A stretch of 64,000 nucleotides of DNA. Source: Ryuthela nishihirai (Eukaryota; Arthropoda; Arachnida; Araneae; Heptathelidae). Shown here one piece after another: positions 44,035 to 55,214 of this stretch (its first letter is position 1; each line of letters begins with the position of its first letter). The position numbers and the translations under genes are program-made. The DNA lies in contig JAWZYU010000009.1 in NCBI GenBank assembly GCA_038380435.1, positions 66,679,901 through 66,743,900 on the forward strand, in the 5' to 3' direction. The notes below the pieces were generated by a model. It was not told where the DNA came from and ran no database searches. It saw only the letters and a list, made by a program, of their open reading frames with translations.

Positions 44035-45318
44035 ATAATTTTATGTCCCTAATAAATATATCTGTTTTATTTGAAATCGATTATCCCGATTGTCAATTAT
44101 CCGAACTGCATATATCTCCAATTATTCCGTATAATCAAATTCTTACTGTATCAACAATTCAAAGAAAAACAAAAGCCACGAGACCTTTACTTTCAAAAAC
44201 CGATATATCGACAACCAACATTCTAAGGATAATACATTGCAAATATTAAAAAACAACAAAGCTGGTGTTAGGAGATGGTTTTCCTCCCACTCTCCAATCG
44301 GTCTTTTTTAGAAGTATATAGGACAAAAAATGTTTAATTTGAAATGACTATTTTTCTATATTTATTGTAAGAAAATATATATATATATAATAATTTCCGA
44401 TGAAAAAAGTCTCGTGCATGTGTTTATATGTTGTATTACATGAATTTGAAAGAAAACTAAGGTTATAAAGAGAGAAATATTACATTCTTATGACAGGGAT
44501 GTATAAGCGCCTCTGATTCTAGTAGCACACACCCAAGTGGTCGATAAGTTATATGCAGTGTTGTTGTCAGTTCCCTCTTTTATATTATATCCCTCATTTT
44601 ATCTTTGTAGAAAATGTAATACCCACCTAATCACTCTGATTTCAGTCAGCTGGGGCAAACACCAATGTAGGCCGATTTCGATTTCTCCTGGTTGAATCAT
44701 GAAGTTAGAGCTGATGCACATACCTCAATATAACTAGCCCTCTTTTAAAATTTCAAAAACTATTAAGATTTCCTCTTTTATTTATGAAAAACATTCTTGG
44801 TGCACCTCTTCCTTAGACATTTTAAAATTCGAGAAAATGGTATCTATAGTTTTAATATTCTTAACTCTTTGAGTACATACAGGAAAGTAATCTTTTAATC
44901 TGAGTTTTTATTTAGTTTATTTTCAGTCATTTTTAAAAACAATGTTCTTGCTTGCTGCATTAACCCTGTACTAAAGTGTTGTTTATACTTTAGGTGGAAA
45001 ATATATTGTAAAAAGAAGTATTCAGTGGTTTACAAGTTGATATATATAGTATACGATGTATTAAACGCCTGGGGTCTAAATAGTAGTGTGTACTTGATTG
45101 GTAGCTGGGTAATAGTGAAGAATTTATAAATAGCGAGACAGGACTACGGGGATGTCTCAGAGAACATCAATATTGTCTTGCGACTCACATCAAAGTGTCC
45201 TGAAAATGTAATTCTTTTTGAATCGGTATTGTCTCTTACATAATGAATTAAAACGTCTGTGTGCGTCTTTAGTATGCAATCTTCGCTCTTCAATCTAACT
45301 TCATATACCGCATATGAC
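44035..45318. other. AT-rich stretch, no gene seen
   Basis: 44405-44450 (TCGTGCATGTGTTTATATGT) resembles a scrap of the SINE-I tail. TA microsatellite at about 44366-44388. Otherwise nothing. Confidence 0.4.
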
Positions 45319-45321
45319 ATA

Positions 45322-45899
45322 TACTGGTTTCCATAAATTAAGGAAAATTCCTATTATTATTAAGTCAATGGGAAGCTAATGTCAAAGCCCTATAACTTTT
45401 AAAATAAGTTTTTTTTTTCGTTTTGAAAAATGCGATTGCAGATAAAGATTTCAATCAAATAAATCAATATCTCGATTTTCAAAAGTATTCTTTCAGTATT
45501 TAATGAGTTATGGAAGTTTGAATATTTAGCGATAACAATGCCAGCCACAGAAATTGACTTCAGAAGTTAATTAAAACTTAGCAATAAGTATTGTATCAAA
45601 GTGTTTAATAAAATAAGTTTGTATTTTAGAACTTTGTGTAAAGAATTATTTCACTATTCTTCAGTTTTGTATAAGTTTTTTAAGATTGGCATTGCTGTTG
45701 TTAAATATTCAAACTTCCATAACTCATTAAATACTGAACGAATATTGTTGAAAATCGAGATATTGATTTATTTGATTGATATCTTTATCTGCAATCACAT
45801 TTTTCAAAACAAAAAAAAAATTAGAAGTTATAGAGCTTTGACATTAGCTTTCCATTGACTTAACATAGGGATTTTTCTTAATTTAATGAAACCAGCGTA
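45322..45899. mobile_element. foldback MITE, family D, copy 1
   Basis: Starts TACTGGTTTCCATAAATTAA and ends ATTTAATGAAACCAGCGTA. Almost the entire 578 bp is an imperfect inverted repeat: TGATTGCAGATAAAGAT / ATCTTTATCTGCAATCA and ATCTCGATTTTCAA / TTGAAAATCGAGAT. The 85-codon frame inside (45601-45858) is the arm of the palindrome, not a gene; the same frame recurs at 53075-53305. Confidence 0.88.
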
Positions 45900-45904
45900 T
45901 TAAA

Positions 45905-46490
45905 ACACTGGACCCTAAATGATAGCCTGGGTTCATATTATATACGGATACAAGAAAGACGTTGTAAATTGCAGCCCGTAATACTATTCGAACATTTACG
46001 GTATTTAAAATTTTCGATAAGGAAAGTAAATTTTGGTTTTAGAAAATTTTTAAATGAAAATTCTTCTTTAATTGCGATTTATGATATACAGATGAATAAA
46101 ACATGCTACAAAGCATCCTGCTGATTCTGTGAATAGTACCGATTAAACAGATTAAATCATTATTTAATGGAAATAAAATTTAGGTTAATATTACTGTATA
46201 TGGTTTGCTTGCATAATGTAAAATCACAGTTAAACAGTTATTAATTTCAGGCTTTGTAAGAAATAGCGTGAGAATTCTACGAAATTCAGAATGAATTCGA
46301 TGTTAATCCAAACAACCTAAAGGGCTATTAAAAATATATAGATTTTTCGATTAATTTTATCTCCCAGAAAGTTAATTGAAAATGTTTTACTATTTTTCAG
46401 TTAAGAGACATTTTGATTTCTTTTATCTGTAGCATAACACATAATGATTATACCAGCACATTCCTGGTCTTGTGTTTAGCGTACCTGAGT
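45905..46490. other. AT-rich stretch, no gene seen
   Basis: No feature supported. Confidence 0.4.
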
Positions 46491-46494
46491 AAAC

Positions 46495-46605
46495 CAGCAG
46501 GCATGTCCCTGTGCATGTGTTTATATGTTATATGAGAAATCAGCTCAACAAAGCTTCTAGGTTATTTCCTTCCTTTATGTAGGGGAGTAACTTCTTCCCA
46601 TTTCA
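46495..46605 (+). mobile_element. SINE-I tail fragment
   Basis: GTGCATGTGTTTATATGTTA, CAAAGCTTCTAGGTTATTTC and TTTATGTAGGGGAGTAACTT match the tail of 26798-26965. The tRNA-like head is absent. Confidence 0.5.
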
Positions 46606-46609
46606 ATTT

Positions 46610-47440
46610 ATAGCATCTGTAAATCTTAGTAACCCTCCCATTGTTCTTTCTGTCCAAGAAAGCATTTCAGCTTTTGTTTTTTGATCGATATTTAACATGC
46701 ATGCAAACTCTGGGGAAAATTAACTTTGCGGTTAAATTTCTGCAAACAAATCGTGCTATTTGTACTAAAATATTAGCAGAGTACTCAGGAAAGTAAATTA
46801 TGTTAAGTTTTATGTGAGCTTATTAACAAGTGAAAGCAAATAAATTTTTTGCACATATAATTTAGACTAATGCTTTACTTTTGAAATGCTCTCTGAACAA
46901 CAGCACATCATTATGAGTACTACAAAGTGAGATAAGATAGCTTACAAAAGGTATTTTATTTGTATTTGGCGTTTCTATATGTATATCGTACAGTGTTTTA
47001 TCCTAATACCGTATAAAATAAATAAAATTTGGATATGAGTTAAAAAAAACTTGTGATTTTTACATAGAAAATTGCAAACGAGTATTTATATGTTAAACAA
47101 TGCAGGGATCACTTTCACTGTTCGTATAATTGATTTCAGCAGAAGATTTTACAACCGTTAAATATCGTTGCTAAAAATTAAAATTAATATAAAACTACAT
47201 TTGACGATGTTAAAGAAAATCCCCATAATTTAATATAAATGCTTAATATTTAAAAGGCCGCCATTTTGATGGCAATATGTGTTAAAGGTTATCCCGTTTT
47301 TTGTATCATGTTATCCGTGGAAAAATGCATTCTGTGCGGGGCGCCATCTAGTTCCCTTTTATTGTGTTTATGGTTTAGTTCAAACTAGAGTGTAAAAATA
47401 AATGTTGCCTTTACATTTTGAAACCATAAGAATTTTAAAC
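46610..47440. other. AT-rich stretch, no gene seen
   Basis: One CTCF-like core, GCGCCATCTAG, at 47341-47351. Otherwise nothing. Confidence 0.4.
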
Positions 47441-47443
47441 ATT

Positions 47444-47716
47444 AATCTTAGGCAGATCCGGCCTTAGCAAATTGGGGCGCGATTGCAAATGCGGAGCCCA
47501 TACGGTTAAAAACAGACAACAATCGAAGAAAAAACGAACTGTTAAAACTTTTACACTGCACATAATGTTCCTAACTCTAAAAACTGTAGTTCTCACAAAA
47601 TAGAACAACAATTTGCTCTTTAGAACGAAAATTTCCTTCCTTTCCGGAGGTTATAACCCTGGTGAGGAGACCGATCGGTCCAATCGGTTAAAGGCCGGTG
47701 CTGATCTTAGGTTAAT
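47444..47716. mobile_element. small element with imperfect terminal inverted repeats
   Basis: ATTAATCTTAGGCAGATCCG and GCCTTAGCAAATTGGGGC at the left are mirrored by CCAATCGGTTAAAGGCCGG and TGCTGATCTTAGGTTAAT at the right. About 38 bp with several mismatches flank 200 bp of noncoding DNA. A non-autonomous DNA transposon is the simplest reading. Confidence 0.5.
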
Positions 47717-47719
47717 GTA

Positions 47720-48125
47720 AGACTTCGATTCTATGTCACAGATATATTCCTTAAATTTAAATTCAGAATACATCTACAAAATTACAGAATCATTGGAAGT
47801 TATTTTATTTTTCCTCACATAATAATCATTAACTCAGATACTTTTTTATCCGTATGGTTGATCACATAGCATTTCGAAATATTTAAAGTCAGTCAGTTTG
47901 TTAAACATCATTCGCATATTCATCTGAAATCAGATTAGAATGCTTACAATCATTTAAATTTTCTAAGTTTTATATACTGATTATCTCGTTTTCAAAACAC
48001 ACACACACACGTGATAATAGTTTCGCTTTGTCGTCTATAGACATCGAACATTTTTTAATAGAGATAAATAAAAAATATTTTTGTGTTGGATAGATAGATA
48101 TTTATGAAATACATCACAGGAAATA
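47720..48125. other. AT-rich stretch, no gene seen
   Basis: An AC microsatellite at about 47998-48010. Confidence 0.4.
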
Positions 48126-48129
48126 AAAA

Positions 48130-48470
48130 AAAAAATGCAACACTTGCAAGAAAATATGCAAATGTAACGAAATTTAGGGAGTCGGTAGTATATGAAAATG
48201 CATGGAAATGATTAGGTTTGCAGGACGATCCAAATGATTGGACAGGCGCGAGCTGACGTCACAGGTGTTGAGTAGTCAAACACAGACAAAGGCAACCAAA
48301 GCTCCCTGGTTGACAAAACTTTGTGGACATGTTCTAAACCGTTAAAGATGCCCTTACGCAGACGTCGACAGCCGTGTCAACAGTTAACAGACTTTGAGAG
48401 TGGGAAGAATCATCGGCCTTTGAGAAGCTGGTTTGTCGTACAGAGATGTGACCAACCTTGTTGACCACAT
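48130..48470 (+). pseudogene. Tc1-like element 5' end with transposase N terminus
   Basis: An ATG at 48348 opens MPLRRRRQPCQQLTDFESGK, then after a one-base shift IIGL.EAG-like text, SWFV/LSYRD and VTNLVDH. This is the standard start of arthropod Tc1 proteins (MP.RRRR.YQQLSEFERGRIIGLREAGLSYR.IA..V). Upstream, from about 48133, TGCAACACTTGCAAGAAAAT may be the terminal repeat. The copy breaks off after about 40 codons, so only the first HTH remains. Confidence 0.75.
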
Positions 48471-48479
48471 CTATGATGT

Positions 48480-49275
48480 ACTTTTCACTTGATTTAGTTT
48501 CTTCTAAAGACTTTTTTTCTTTCGAATTCAGTCTTTTTTCAGAAAAAGAAAAGACGAGAAATTTTTTTCATATCATAAAGTTGTAAATTGTATATTAAAT
48601 TGCCTAACATTTGGAGACATTTTGTGTAGTAGCTCGGATCGAAGCGTCGTTGTTCATGTCTAGTGTGGCCAAATGTTCGAAAACTGGTAATCCAGACCCT
48701 GCAGTGAATGCCTCGGGTTCAATTTACTAAAACTGGGACACTTCAATTAATCACTACCACTCACTAAAAAACAACTGATGACAAAATCAATCGTGAATAT
48801 ATTTTTTATCTCTCTTTAAGTTTCCGAGTAAACTTGGGATGATCAGATTGGAAAAAAAAAGTCTATGACATTGGCATTATTCCTATAAATATTAGTTATT
48901 AATCTGTCAACCCTCTGTTAAGACGATATAATTAGAAAAATGTAAAATATCATTTATTAAGAAACCAAAGCAATTCACGAAGACTTTGGCCGTGATCAAT
49001 CAATTTCTGAAAAGTGCCTTAAAAGCAAATTGATGGTTTTCAATCGATTCCTAAATATTGAAAGCAAACATACTCTGCTTATAGATAATTGTTGTACAAA
49101 GAAGCAAAAATAACTTTATCTATATTTTTCCCAAAAATGTTTTAGACAAACCTCGATTTTTTTCAAAAGATTTATGTTCTACATAAAACTCTCTTCTAAT
49201 ATACGCATTGAAAGGAAAAAAATTAAAAAGAAAAATATATTGCAGCTGATGAAATAATCATATCATAATAATTTC
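48480..49275. other. AT-rich stretch, no gene seen
   Basis: No feature supported. Confidence 0.4.
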
Positions 49276-49280
49276 AAAGG

Positions 49281-49495
49281 TTGGGTTGTTTTACCTCTGA
49301 GTCATTTTTTGCTCACAATGGGCTAAATGGTCAAGTTAGAAGGGCCGCAAAAAGTCAGAGAAGTTTGGGAAAAGATATCCATTGGACAGTTATTAGGAGA
49401 AAGATGATAGCGTGTTCTTGAACGTGAACAGGGTATGGCTTTTCCGCATACGCAGCCACGGCTTAAGAGTTAGAGGAAATGCATTTCTGAAATTC
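49281..49495 (-). mobile_element. SINE-A, 5'-truncated old copy
   Basis: Tail TTGGGTTGTTTTACCTCTGA at the left, then GCTCACAATGGGCTAAATGG, GTGAACAGGGTATGGCTTTT and GCAGCCACGGCTTAAGAG, all reversed SINE-A blocks. The head is missing. Confidence 0.75.
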
Positions 49496-49499
49496 AGTT

Positions 49500-50645
49500 G
49501 TTGTTTTACCGTAAAATGTTAAAAAATAACTGGAGCAAAAATGCACCCTTTCTTAAACATTCGCCATTTTAATCATTAATAAATGGCGACTAATACGAAT
49601 ATATTTCGCTTTGAATTAATTCCTTCAAAAACGTCATTCTCTCGAATCATTACCCTTTTAATATGAACCAAAAGAGAAAGTATTCCAGTAAAAGAAATAG
49701 ATTAAAAACTATTACACATTTATGCAGTCTACGAAACAATTAGAAAGGAAAATCGCATTTTCCGCACTTGTTTCTCGTCTGCTCTTCGCAGCCCACAGCT
49801 TTCAATTGTTCTGGGTTCAAAATGTCAGCTGCATTCGTTGGTCCGGAAATGGAATTTAGATCCGAGTGCGAAAGCTATTTTGATGAGAAGACAGCTAAGT
49901 CGTCGCTGAGAACACTGTTGCTTGAGGTCTAAGTGGCACAGCGAGCGAATACCTCTACTTTCCCGAGGAACTGTTTACTTCGAAATGCTCGTGCACAAAA
50001 CAGCAAAGAGAAATACTTATTCCTAGTTTCCATTGAATTGTTAGAAGCAGAAACGCACACTGAGATCCAATAATCTCGCTTTTTATTGTCACTGAAGCGC
50101 ACAAAATGCAGAACACACGGAAGCTGCCAGCTTGTCTCTTTTCTTGTCCGATAACCAAATTATCTTTAGCCTTATGCGAGCACCGTTCCTGAATGGACGG
50201 GAATAATGCGCTTTTTTTTCTGGTATTATTATTATTACTATTTTCATTTATTTTGTTTTCCTGTGGAAGCGTAAAAGCAGCGCCAACTGGTGATGTTGAT
50301 TTTCCCCGGAGAGGAATTGAAATGCGTAAGGAACATTTGAATCTCATTCGACCAGGGAAATGAATTCTGTTTTGTTACATTTCTTTGTTTCGATCTTCCA
50401 GACACGTGTCAATATTTGCAGGGGCATTCTCCTCTGAATAAATCGAATTTCTTCTTTTAAAAACGGGGATGCTCTTTTTATTTAATTAGATTTAGTCTAG
50501 AAGAACGTTTAACATACATTTTAACTTTGCATTAGAGAAAGCAACGATTATTAGAAAGAACAGAGGGTATATTTAATCTTGATGCATCGTTTCTTCGTGT
50601 AGTAACCAGACCAAGTTGAAGATTTGGTGTTTTACCATTGAATGG
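49500..50645. other. unassigned stretch with a GC-richer middle
   Basis: 49740-50420 is more balanced in composition and non-repetitive. It holds a 130-codon minus-strand frame (49955-50347) that reads through an ATT microsatellite as NENSNNNNT; I do not believe it is a gene. A conserved noncoding element is possible. Confidence 0.25.
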
Positions 50646-50647
50646 GT

Positions 50648-50885
50648 TGGGTTGTTTTATTTCCGAGTCATTTAGCAGTGGACTAAATGGCCAGGTCACA
50701 GGATCCTAAGAGTTCAGGGAAAGTTGGGGAAGGGAGTAGACTGAATAGCTGTTAAGAGATACGTGGAAACGTCGCGTCAACTGAGTTCTTTAACGTCACA
50801 GAGTCATGGTTCAGAGAATATAAATCTCAGTACTAACAGAGTTGAACTCGAACCTGAAGATTATCAGCCAGTATTGGCCACAATC
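50648..50885 (-). mobile_element. SINE-A, old copy
   Basis: TTGGGTTGTTTTATTTCCGA, GGACTAAATGGCCAGGTCAC, GGAAAGTTGGGGAAGGGAG, then GAGTTGAACTCGAACCTGAA from the B-box region. The central part is shortened, and the tRNA-like head is only partly present. Confidence 0.72.
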
Positions 50886-50889
50886 TCTA

Positions 50890-51330
50890 TGAATACCAAT
50901 GAGTTTTATCTTAGAAGTTACACATGGCGTGGCATAACGTAGATTGAAACCAGGGAGACTTATGAGAATGCGCAGTTGCTGCTTTAACAGTTCTCATAGA
51001 TCATATGTTGATTGATAAGTAATTGATAGGTCGTTCACCTGTGACTTCTGAGACTGTCAAAGCGTCTATTTCGCAGTCTTACAGTCTCTTTATTTGCCAC
51101 TAAAGCTATCTACTGAGCGTTATTAACCTCTTTAGTAACATCATACGTTAATAAATGAGCATAATAATGTTCATTTTTTACAATCTTATTTCTGATATTT
51201 ACAAAATATTAAAATTGTTTTCAGTAACCGTTTTTAATCTTTGTTGTTTGTTAACACACTTTGCGGATTCCAAAGAAAGTTTTATTTCTATTCGAGCAGA
51301 AGATTATTTTTTTTTCAGGAAAGATGCCAA
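50890..51330. other. AT-rich stretch, no gene seen
   Basis: No feature supported. Confidence 0.4.
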
Positions 51331-51348
51331 GAGCTTATGGGCGACAGT

Positions 51349-51711
51349 TCGGTTGTTTTACCTCTAAGCGGCACTTTTTTTGCACACACTGGAATTGGCC
51401 AGGTTGCAAGAACCCCGAGGGTTCAGAGAAGGTTGGAGAAAGGGAACCAACTGAGAATATTGCCAGCTCTTAGGAGACAGATGGTAGCCACCCGTCAAAG
51501 ACATCCAAACGTGTTCTTTAGCGTGCACAGGGAGCCACGGCTTAATTTCCAATCCGACGGGCGGCTACTTTCTAAGCGCAACGGTGTCCTCTACTGACCG
51601 AGGGGCGATAGTTTTTCAGAGATAGATCTCAACGGCTGGCCCAGTTGGGACTCGAACCTGGGAACTGCAGATTACGAACTTGGCGCGCTATCGAATGAGC
51701 CATCTCCACTC
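51349..51711 (-). mobile_element. SINE-A, full-length, with 13-bp target duplication
   Basis: From the tail (GTTGTTTTACCTCTAAGCGG) to the head (CCAGTTGGGACTCGAACCTG, GATTACGAACTTGGCGCGCT, ATCGAATGAGCCATCTCCAC). TATGGGCGACAGT (51336-51348) and TATGGACGACAGT (51712-51724) flank it with one mismatch. The frames across it are not genes. Confidence 0.9.
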
Positions 51712-51889
51712 TATGGACGACAGTATTAATATTATATATGTTCGTGAATTTGCAGTCTTTTTTTGCAAACCTATGTGATAGGTAGTAGCTGTATGATATG
51801 GTAGCACATCCCGACCTATTCCGTTTCCTAAGGAAAGGAAATATTTACAAGGGACTAACGGCAGGGAAGTACTTAGGACTTAGTTTCGT

Positions 51890-51920
51890 GTGTGTGTGTT
51901 TGTGGGGGGGGGGGGGGATT
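51890..51920. repeat. GT microsatellite with 14-G run
   Basis: TGTGTGTGTG, then TTTGT, then 14 G at 51904-51917. Confidence 0.85.
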
Positions 51921-51984
51921 GTCCGAGAATTTAGATTGAGGGAAGATATAAGAGAATTCAGTTTCGGGAAAAGCTCAAGAATTT

Positions 51985-52262
51985 AGTTTCGTGGGTTGGG
52001 GTGGGGGTTAAGAATAAGACTTGAGTATATATATTCCATCGAACAGGAAAAGTTAGAATGACATTTAACATGGAATAAGATTTTATAGTTTTCTTAAATC
52101 TATCTTTAGTGTCAGACATAAAATATGGCGATAAAATATATATAGACAACTGTTTTGGATTTCAAAGCAGGTAGATAAGTTTGAAATTTCGTATAAGGCG
52201 ACTAGATTTTAGGGGGGTGGGTCCGAACTATCTGATCCCCTTACCCCGGGTGCGTCACTAGC
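51985..52262. repeat. dispersed G-run repeat (family G), copy 2
   Basis: Same ordered blocks as 6500-6800: AATAAGACTTGAG, GAACAGGAAAAGTTAGAATG, TTAGTGTCAGACAT, GATTTCAAAGCAGGTAG, ending ATCCCCTTACCCCGGGTGCG. The fuller end of this copy suggests the repeat closes with GGTGCGTCACTAG. Confidence 0.6.
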
Positions 52263-52299
52263 AGTACTTGGCACTTTCAGAAAAGAGGAACATTATGAA

Positions 52300-52565
52300 T
52301 TCACAGAGTTGTGACTTGATTGCTCGGTGATTCAGAAAGGGGATCCACTGGACCGCTGCTAGGAGACAAATCGTAGCTTCTCGCTAAGGCTTTCTAGCGT
52401 GTTCTTGAACGTGCACAGGGTATGGCTCTCCTGCATACCGAGCCATGGCTTTACCACCTATGAGACGGGCGGCAGATTTCTGAAGCCCATCGTTGTCTCC
52501 TTTCTCACCGAAGGAAGGTAGGGTCGGAGGATTAGTATAGGTAGATATCAACGCTGGAAAAGGTG
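52300..52565 (-). mobile_element. SINE-A, old copy
   Basis: GGGGATCCACTGGACCGCTG, TAGGAGACAAATCGTAGCTT, TGAACGTGCACAGGGTATGG, CGAGCCATGGCTTTACCACC and GTAGATATCAACGCTGG are reversed SINE-A body blocks. Both ends are eroded. Confidence 0.7.
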
Positions 52566-52765
52566 CGATTGAACATATTTGAGCTAATGCTGAGGCCATT
52601 TACACTTGTTTAGAAAATTAAATATTCTATTAGATAAGGTCATGAAAGGCGTTCGTGTTGTAAGTCATTACCATATGTTTCAGGTTGTAGGAAGCTACTA
52701 GACATAGTTTGGGCTGAAATTTCCGATCCGGAACCTTATTAGGGAAAAATAATTTATCTGCCAAT

Positions 52766-53346
52766 TACACTGGTTTCCATAATTTAAGGAAAATCTCTAT
52801 GTTAAGTTAATGGGAAGGTAACGTCAAAGATCTATAATTTCCAAAGTAAGTTTTTTTTTTTGTTTTGAAAAATGTGATTGCAGATAAAGATCTCAAACAA
52901 ATAAATCAATCTCTCGATTTTCAACAATATTCGTTCAGCATTTAATGAGATATGAAAGTTTGAATATTTAACGATAACAAGGCCAGCCACAAAAATTGAC
53001 TTCAGAAGTTAATTAAAACTTAGTAATAAGCATTGTATCAAAGTGTTTAATAAAATAAGTTTTATTTTAGAACTTTGTATAAAGAATTCTTTTACTCTTC
53101 TTCAGTTTTGTATAAGTTTCTTAAGACTGGCATTGCTGTTGTTAAATATTCAAACTTCCATAACTCATTAAATACTGAGCGAATATTGTTGAAAATCGAG
53201 ATATTGATTTATTTGATTGAAATATTTATCTGCAATCACATTTTTCAAAACAAAAAAAAAACTTATTTTAGAAGTTATAGAGCTTTGACGTTAGCTTACC
53301 ATTGACTTAACATAAGAAATTTCCTTAATTTATGGAAACCAGTGTA
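52766..53346. mobile_element. foldback MITE, family D, copy 2
   Basis: TACACTGGTTTCCATAATTT at the left and TTAATTTATGGAAACCAGTG TA at the right: terminal repeats better kept than in copy 1, bounded by TA. 581 bp, aligning with 45322-45899 throughout. Confidence 0.9.
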
Positions 53347-53349
53347 ATA

Positions 53350-53755
53350 AAACATATATACTGAAATTCATGCCCCCAACGCATTTGTGTTTTCGCAATT
53401 GAAAGAAACATTTAAATTTTGATTGAGCCGGCTTGTAGTTGTCTAGACCATTATGAATCCCGAGCATATCGGGACTCAGCCCATTCCAACCGAACCCACT
53501 CTAGCTACTAAAATGCACTGTTCATACCGACGGTGAACAGAGTATTTAATAGCACGTGCCAAGCACTGGCGCCGGTTTTTTAAATTCTCAGTGAGAGGGG
53601 GGGGGGGGGCTCACATACAATACCACGATGCCAGACATATATATTTTATCTGCTAGATATACATATAATAGAATTTTTTCAGGGGTGATGCTATGCCCTC
53701 GTCGAAATTTGCCAGAGGTGGCGCGAGACCCTCAGCCTTACCCGCACTCGACGCC
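53350..53755. other. unassigned stretch
   Basis: A GC-richer part at about 53440-53580 and a 13-G run at 53597. AGGTGGCGCGAGACCCTCAG near 53716 may belong to an unrecognised repeat adjoining the MITE. Confidence 0.35.
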
Positions 53756-53760
53756 AATGC

Positions 53761-53976
53761 TACAGTCGCTCAAAAAAGTATCCGAACACTATGGTTGATT
53801 ACAGAATTCAGAAAAAATATCTGGCAACGAATTTTTTAGAAATTAGTGATCTGGCAACCTTCGTGTCTCGTGTCACGAAGTTTGCCAGATCACTAATTTC
53901 TAAAAAATTCGTTGCCAGATATTTTTTCTGAATTCTGTAATCAACCATAGTGTTCGGATACTTTTTAGCGACTGTA
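53761..53976. mobile_element. palindromic MITE, family C, simplest copy
   Basis: TACAGTCGCTCAAAAAAGTA, TCCGAACACTATGGTTGATT, ACAGAATTCAGAAAAAATAT and TTAGAAATTAGTGATCTGGC are followed by their inverted copies to TTTTTAGCGACTGTA. 216 bp, essentially one hairpin. TA on each side suggests Tc1/mariner-type insertion. Confidence 0.92.
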
Positions 53977-53979
53977 CCA

Positions 53980-54175
53980 AGTATATTAATATACTTTGGG
54001 TTATTCTGAGGCTAACAGCATCGGAGTTCTTGAAGTTGACTCTGATGGGTAATATCCTCCCCCCCCCCCCCTCCCACGTGTCTAATAACGAATTCCTCAG
54101 AGCTCTTAATTCTTATCTCAGTAGTGATAATTGAAAATATCCACGGTACTGGTTAATCGGTTTTATTGGTTTCCT
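53980..54175. other. nothing seen
   Basis: Holds a 13-C run at 54059-54071. Confidence 0.4.
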
Positions 54176-54177
54176 CA

Positions 54178-54321
54178 GTCTTTTTGTCCAAACGCTTTCG
54201 CAGCAAATCTTTCACTACGCGTTGTCACTGAAGCAACGTGGTTGCTCTTGGCACAGACAACACACTTGTCGCCCAAAGCTTGGATTTCTAATGGGTTGAT
54301 GGATGGCTTCTCTAGTCTCAT
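54178..54321 (-). CDS. possible coding fragment with CxxC motif (48 residues)
   Basis: On the minus strand an ATG near 54321 opens MRLEKPSINPLEIQALGDKC, then VVCAKSNHVASVTTRSERFA and AKAFGQKD before TGA. Codon and residue composition look more protein-like than other frames here. KCVVCAKSNH has the spacing of a small zinc-binding knuckle. There is an in-frame TAA just upstream. It could be one exon of a host gene or a transposon scrap. No family recognised. Confidence 0.2.
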
Positions 54322-54329
54322 GATGTCGT

Positions 54330-55200
54330 TTTACATGCAAATGTTTCGACGAGTTTCCAACAAACATATTTCTGTTTGTTGCAAACATGAAATACATCTC
54401 TACAAAAGGCAATTTACGTTAAATTGCATTCAATTTATTTATTGGCGAAGTGTTTATGGGGTAGCTAATGGAGACACATGGCGGAGAAATCGGTGCTGCT
54501 TGGAATCTTGATTTTAATTATTCAGATATTTTTGTCGGTTCAGAATAATCCATTTATTTGTTTCCGTGAAGTTGTTTTGATTGTTTTGGCTTATTGGTTT
54601 CGTCTGTTGTATAGCATTAATATTTACGCAAACTTAACTGAGCATTGCAATATCTGTAGGGAAACATTTAATAGCGACGGGAAATACAAACTAAAATCTG
54701 GTATCCGTAACGAAAATAACTGATTCATTACTGCAAAAAGCTTTTTAAATTGTTAATTAATAAATGCAAAAATTAGCTTCTGAGAGATGGCAACAACGTT
54801 GATGTGGAATAATTGCAGCTGTTTAATTTCTTCCTTTAAGAACAACAAAAAAAAAAACTTTTCATGCTCGTTTTTGTAACAAAAATTCGCAAAAGTAAGA
54901 ACCAGATTATTTTAGATAGTGCAAAAAAAATTAACGGTAAATAAAGCATACACCTGTTTTTTCTCATGACTCTGTGCTAGAATGAAATGTTGTCCCTCCC
55001 TTGAGATACACATTCCTTCACTTCATAATTCACTACTAATAAGGCGATACTTGCTCTTAGAATTTAATCTACTTTTAAATTTAATTATGAAATTTATTTT
55101 CCGCTATTGCAGTTACACATCAGTTTGATTCTTTGCATGACACATTTTCTTCTTAGCTATCTTGTTTTATGAGCAGAGCATATTCCCTTTATGTATTATT
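54330..55200. other. AT-rich stretch, no gene seen
   Basis: A hydrophobic 81-codon plus-strand frame at 54478-54723 is not recognised. Confidence 0.35.
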
Positions 55201-55214
55201 CAATAACAAAATAT

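Noticed and set aside
45601..45858. 85-codon frame conserved at 53075-53305
   Set aside because: The similarity comes from the foldback MITE arms, not from protein conservation; the opposite arm encodes the complement.
49955..50347. 130-codon minus-strand gene
   Set aside because: The frame runs through an ATT microsatellite (asparagine run) and shows no domain. Chance in a stop-poor patch is more likely.
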